A DNA stretch of 21,414 nucleotides, taken from the IMG/VR virus record IMGVR_UViG_3300046820_000902, positions 1 through 21,414 of that record; one strand, 5' to 3'. This stretch comes from a virus. This document shows, in pieces, positions 19,249 through 21,414 of this stretch. The position numbers and the translations under genes were made by a program. How positions within the stretch are numbered: the stretch's first letter is position 1; every line of letters begins with the position of its first letter. The notes beneath the pieces are model-generated. The model was not told the origin of the DNA. It did no database searches and saw nothing but the letters and a program-made list of their open reading frames with translations.

Positions 19249-20844
19249 TTATCCAGTAACAGGGCCAGGGCCAACGCTGACCACAGTTGTTGCGTCGAGT
19301 TGCGAAACTTGGAGATAATCAGATGTTCCCGCCAAGTCATAGTTGCCAGTTCCATTTCCACGGAATTGAACGCCAGTCAGGAGCACAGGACTGTTGCCAG
19401 TCGATGCAACGCCGCGCAATGTGTTAGCGATTAGCTGCATGGTTCCGATGTTAATAGGGCCAGCCTGAGCCGCAATCTTATAGATGCCGTTGCCAGTGAA
19501 GTCGCGCATATATCCGCCAGTTATTACGATGTCGCCGCAACCAGATACGATGCGAATGCCATCTGCGCCAGCAGGAGCGCCAGCAAGATAGTTACGACCA
19601 AAGCCTTCAATACCAACAAAGCTAGAGTTGATAACATCTGTTAGATAGTAGCCGTGACTGCCACATAGACCAGCCGTAGTGCCGACAAGATGCAGGCCAA
19701 CAATGTCCTCAAAGACAAAGCCAATCTCGCCAACAGTGTCCGCACGACACTGCTTCATCCAGACAGCAGCCGTGTTGCGGATGTCATAGCCACGCTGATT
19801 CGCATTGTAGAATACGCCCATTGTGCCAAGAACATCGCAATCGTCCATGACTAGGCCACCAGCGCCGCCGCCGATCCCTGCTGGATTGAAGTAGAAGCCA
19901 GTCCAGTTAGCCGCTGCGCCCATGCCGACATAATCAATCGAGACTTGCGTCAAGAAGATAAAGGCAAACGGACGGGTGAAGTAAATGCCATAGCCGCGAT
20001 GCCCACGAGCTTGGCATTCGGTAACGCGAGTCGTAACGTGAACGCCAGTGGTTCCAGTGTCACGCATGAAGCCGAAGCTGTAGAACGAATTGATGTTGGT
20101 GAAGTTCAAACGCTCAAGCGTCGATGTGCCGCAAGCGATGGTAAAGTCCCAGCCACCAGTTTTCGAAGTGTCATCGATGTAAAGATTCTCAATCGTGACA
20201 TCAGAGCCGCTGATCGTGAACATATCATAGTTGCCAGATTTGGCGGTAATCGTTGTCTGCGATCCTGCACCCAGCAAATGCAAGTTGCCAGTGACTGTGA
20301 TTGCGCCAATCTTAAACGCGCCTGGAAGGTAAAGCGTCAGGTTTTTAGTTTGCGCTTCGTTTACCGCGTTCTGGAAGGCGGTAGTGTCATCCGTTGAGCC
20401 ATCTCCTGCCGCGCCAAAGTCTTGCGGTGTAATAGTCCGGCGCAAAGCGGATTGCACTGTCTGAGCCGCAGCGCCAGTGCCAGACTGTATGTAACCAACC
20501 AAGGACGAGCCGCTTGATGCAGCAAGGTCAGCGCGAAGGCCAGCAGCGCCAATTACTTCAGGTGCAGAATAGACAAGATTGCCCTTGCTATCCTGCACAG
20601 TGATCGAGAAGTCATCCGCATTGACGTAGACGTTCGTTGGTGTCCCTTGGTAATAAAGATAGCCGCCAGTTGTCTTGATAGGCTGTGCGGCAGGGATTGT
20701 CAGCGCCTCATCCCAATAAACGGAGATAGGGTTCGTCACGGCATCCGTATTAGCAGTGCCGATATAGACGGAGCCATTGTCAAGAGGCTGTCCATCTGCG
20801 TCCGTAAATACGGGGAATGGAACCTGAACAGAGAGAGCAGTCAT
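19249..20844 (-). CDS. Tailspike with P22-type head-binding domain and beta-helix, 531 aa
   Basis: Receptor-binding, probably polysaccharide-cleaving, tail fibre. Residues 1-100 match the P22 tailspike head-binding domain: PFPVFTDADGQPLDNGSVYI, TDAVTNPISVYWDEALTIPA, then a beta-rich NVYVNADDFSITVQDSKGNL stretch. A linker follows, then TITPQDFGAAGDGSTDDTTA at 137-156, the start of a pectate-lyase-like right-handed beta-helix. Glycine- and Asn/Asp-rich rungs continue to the end. The enzymatic target cannot be read; the depolymerase role is from the family. RBS AAGGGG precedes the ATG. Confidence 0.9.
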   Translation of the reverse strand: MTALSVQVPFPVFTDADGQPLDNGSVYIGTANTDAVTNPISVYWDEALTIPAAQPIKTTGGYLYYQGTPTNVYVNADDFSITVQDSKGNLVYSAPEVIGAAGLRADLAASSGSSLVGYIQSGTGAAAQTVQSALRRTITPQDFGAAGDGSTDDTTAFQNAVNEAQTKNLTLYLPGAFKIGAITVTGNLHLLGAGSQTTITAKSGNYDMFTISGSDVTIENLYIDDTSKTGGWDFTIACGTSTLERLNFTNINSFYSFGFMRDTGTTGVHVTTRVTECQARGHRGYGIYFTRPFAFIFLTQVSIDYVGMGAAANWTGFYFNPAGIGGGAGGLVMDDCDVLGTMGVFYNANQRGYDIRNTAAVWMKQCRADTVGEIGFVFEDIVGLHLVGTTAGLCGSHGYYLTDVINSSFVGIEGFGRNYLAGAPAGADGIRIVSGCGDIVITGGYMRDFTGNGIYKIAAQAGPINIGTMQLIANTLRGVASTGNSPVLLTGVQFRGNGTGNYDLAGTSDYLQVSQLDATTVVSVGPGPVTG

Positions 20845-20899
20845 TGCGAAACCCCTTGCGTCATTGAGTGTATAGATGAAATTATGTTGCTGCGAAAGG

Positions 20900-21414
20900 T
20901 CATTGCGGCATTTCCACAGTCGGAGGAGCTAATTTAGCTTCTGGCCCTGTTGCTTCAGTCGCAAGAACGCTTGCTGAAACTGTTGGAGCAGATTTTACTA
21001 CAGTCTTCAGATAGTCCTTAGCTTTATCGCCCTTTATACCGATTGTAGCAATGAAGCTACGGAATGGTTTGCTCATTGAAACGCGATTGATGATTATATC
21101 TGAAACATCGCCTTGTGTAGCTACATCGTTAAGCAATCCCTGAAATTCAGGGCTTGAAAACATCTTGCCAGCAGCGCGGATTGCATCTGGATTGCCTTTG
21201 GTCATTGCTTGCATAATATCAGGCATAACGGCTCCAACGATAGGGCCACCCATTCCAGCAGCGGCTCCAACAGCTCGTTTAGCCATAGTGCTGTCCATGA
21301 TGCGAGCAATTAGGCCCTCAGCATTGAGCGACTCAACAAGCGCCTGATTTGCTTTACCTGTGGTAATTACATTGGCACGGGCCTCAGTGATGCGCTTCGA
21401 TACCTGATATAGAT
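20900..21414 (-). CDS. C-terminal part of a large virion protein (runs off right edge)
   Basis: The frame is open to the window edge with no stop; 171 codons are visible, and the first in-frame ATG (21298) is not a convincing start. The sequence is Ala/Gly/Met-rich and helical (VGAAAGMGGPIVGAVMPDIM, then DYLKTVVKSAPTVSASVLAT) with a Pro-rich acidic end. Position directly before the tailspike and the Ala-rich, membrane-active look suggest the end of an internal ejection protein (P22 gp16/gp20-like position). The family is not proven. Confidence 0.65.
   Translation of the reverse strand, partial: LYQVSKRITEARANVITTGKANQALVESLNAEGLIARIMDSTMAKRAVGAAAGMGGPIVGAVMPDIMQAMTKGNPDAIRAAGKMFSSPEFQGLLNDVATQGDVSDIIINRVSMSKPFRSFIATIGIKGDKAKDYLKTVVKSAPTVSASVLATEATGPEAKLAPPTVEMPQ

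Noticed and set aside
19245-19361. 39-residue N-terminal extension of the XhlA-like protein
   Set aside because: It lies in the tailspike coding region; the ATG just after the tailspike stop gives a normal-length protein.
19945-20397. 150-codon plus ORF
   Set aside because: It is antisense to the tailspike beta-helix and has no supporting start site.
1-21414. Integrase, attachment sites, tRNA genes, CRISPR arrays or insertion sequences
   Set aside because: None found by eye: no tyrosine or serine recombinase motif, no cloverleaf, no regularly spaced repeats and no transposase. Lysogeny can be neither affirmed nor excluded from this half genome.

Overview
The window is roughly half of a tailed-phage genome, podovirus-like with P22-type morphogenesis genes. 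It could be a free phage or a prophage: no integrase, attachment site or host gene is visible. The host is probably an alphaproteobacterium. The clue is a GapR-like (DUF2312) nucleoid-protein homologue, a family largely confined to Alphaproteobacteria, next to NinB, ERF and Rz/Rz1 versions of the kind seen in phages of that class. Base composition looks moderate by eye. There are no tRNAs, rRNAs, CRISPR arrays or insertion sequences.

Layout. (1) 1-9167, minus strand, read right to left: an early-type block of small genes (two unknowns, a membrane protein, MazG-like pyrophosphohydrolase, a stand-alone DnaA domain-IV-like protein, an XRE-type HTH protein, DUF3310, a secreted protein, an orphan DNA methyltransferase). 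It runs into the packaging and head block: small terminase, large terminase, P22-like portal, scaffold and P22-like coat. Three tiny coupled genes follow, the last leaving the left edge. (2) 9168-9388: a divergent promoter region. (3) 9389-9625: one small plus-strand gene with its own terminator. (4) 9662-11734, minus: HTH regulator, DUF1064 nuclease, a structured non-coding region, HTH-type replication protein, probable helicase-loader-like protein and a small unknown. (5) 11826-15770, plus: ERF annealing protein, membrane peptide, YqaJ exonuclease, HTH protein, HNH nuclease, NinB, a likely invading HNH/AP2 endonuclease, GapR-like protein and SSB, ended by a strong terminator. (6) 15908-16853, plus: five overlapping small unknown genes, one interrupted by an in-frame TGA. 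(7) 16856-21414, minus: virion protein C-terminus, P22-type tailspike, lysis cassette (XhlA-like protein, TIGR02594 endolysin, Pam3-gp28-type holin, overlapping Rz/Rz1) and an HTH-metallophosphoesterase.

How it fits together. Blocks 4 and 5 supply replication initiation and Red-like recombination, using host polymerase and helicase (none encoded here). Block 1 turns nucleotide and regulatory functions into packaging and capsid assembly. Block 7 supplies adsorption and lysis. The missing tail-accessory and ejection genes would lie between the left and right edges if the genome is circular or circularly permuted.

The most unusual signals are three near-identical promoter-plus-leader modules in front of otherwise unrelated small genes (9216, 9292 and 15833), an in-frame TGA inside a small gene whose downstream part is still coupled to the next gene, and a structured, possibly RNA-coding or origin-like region just before the replication gene.
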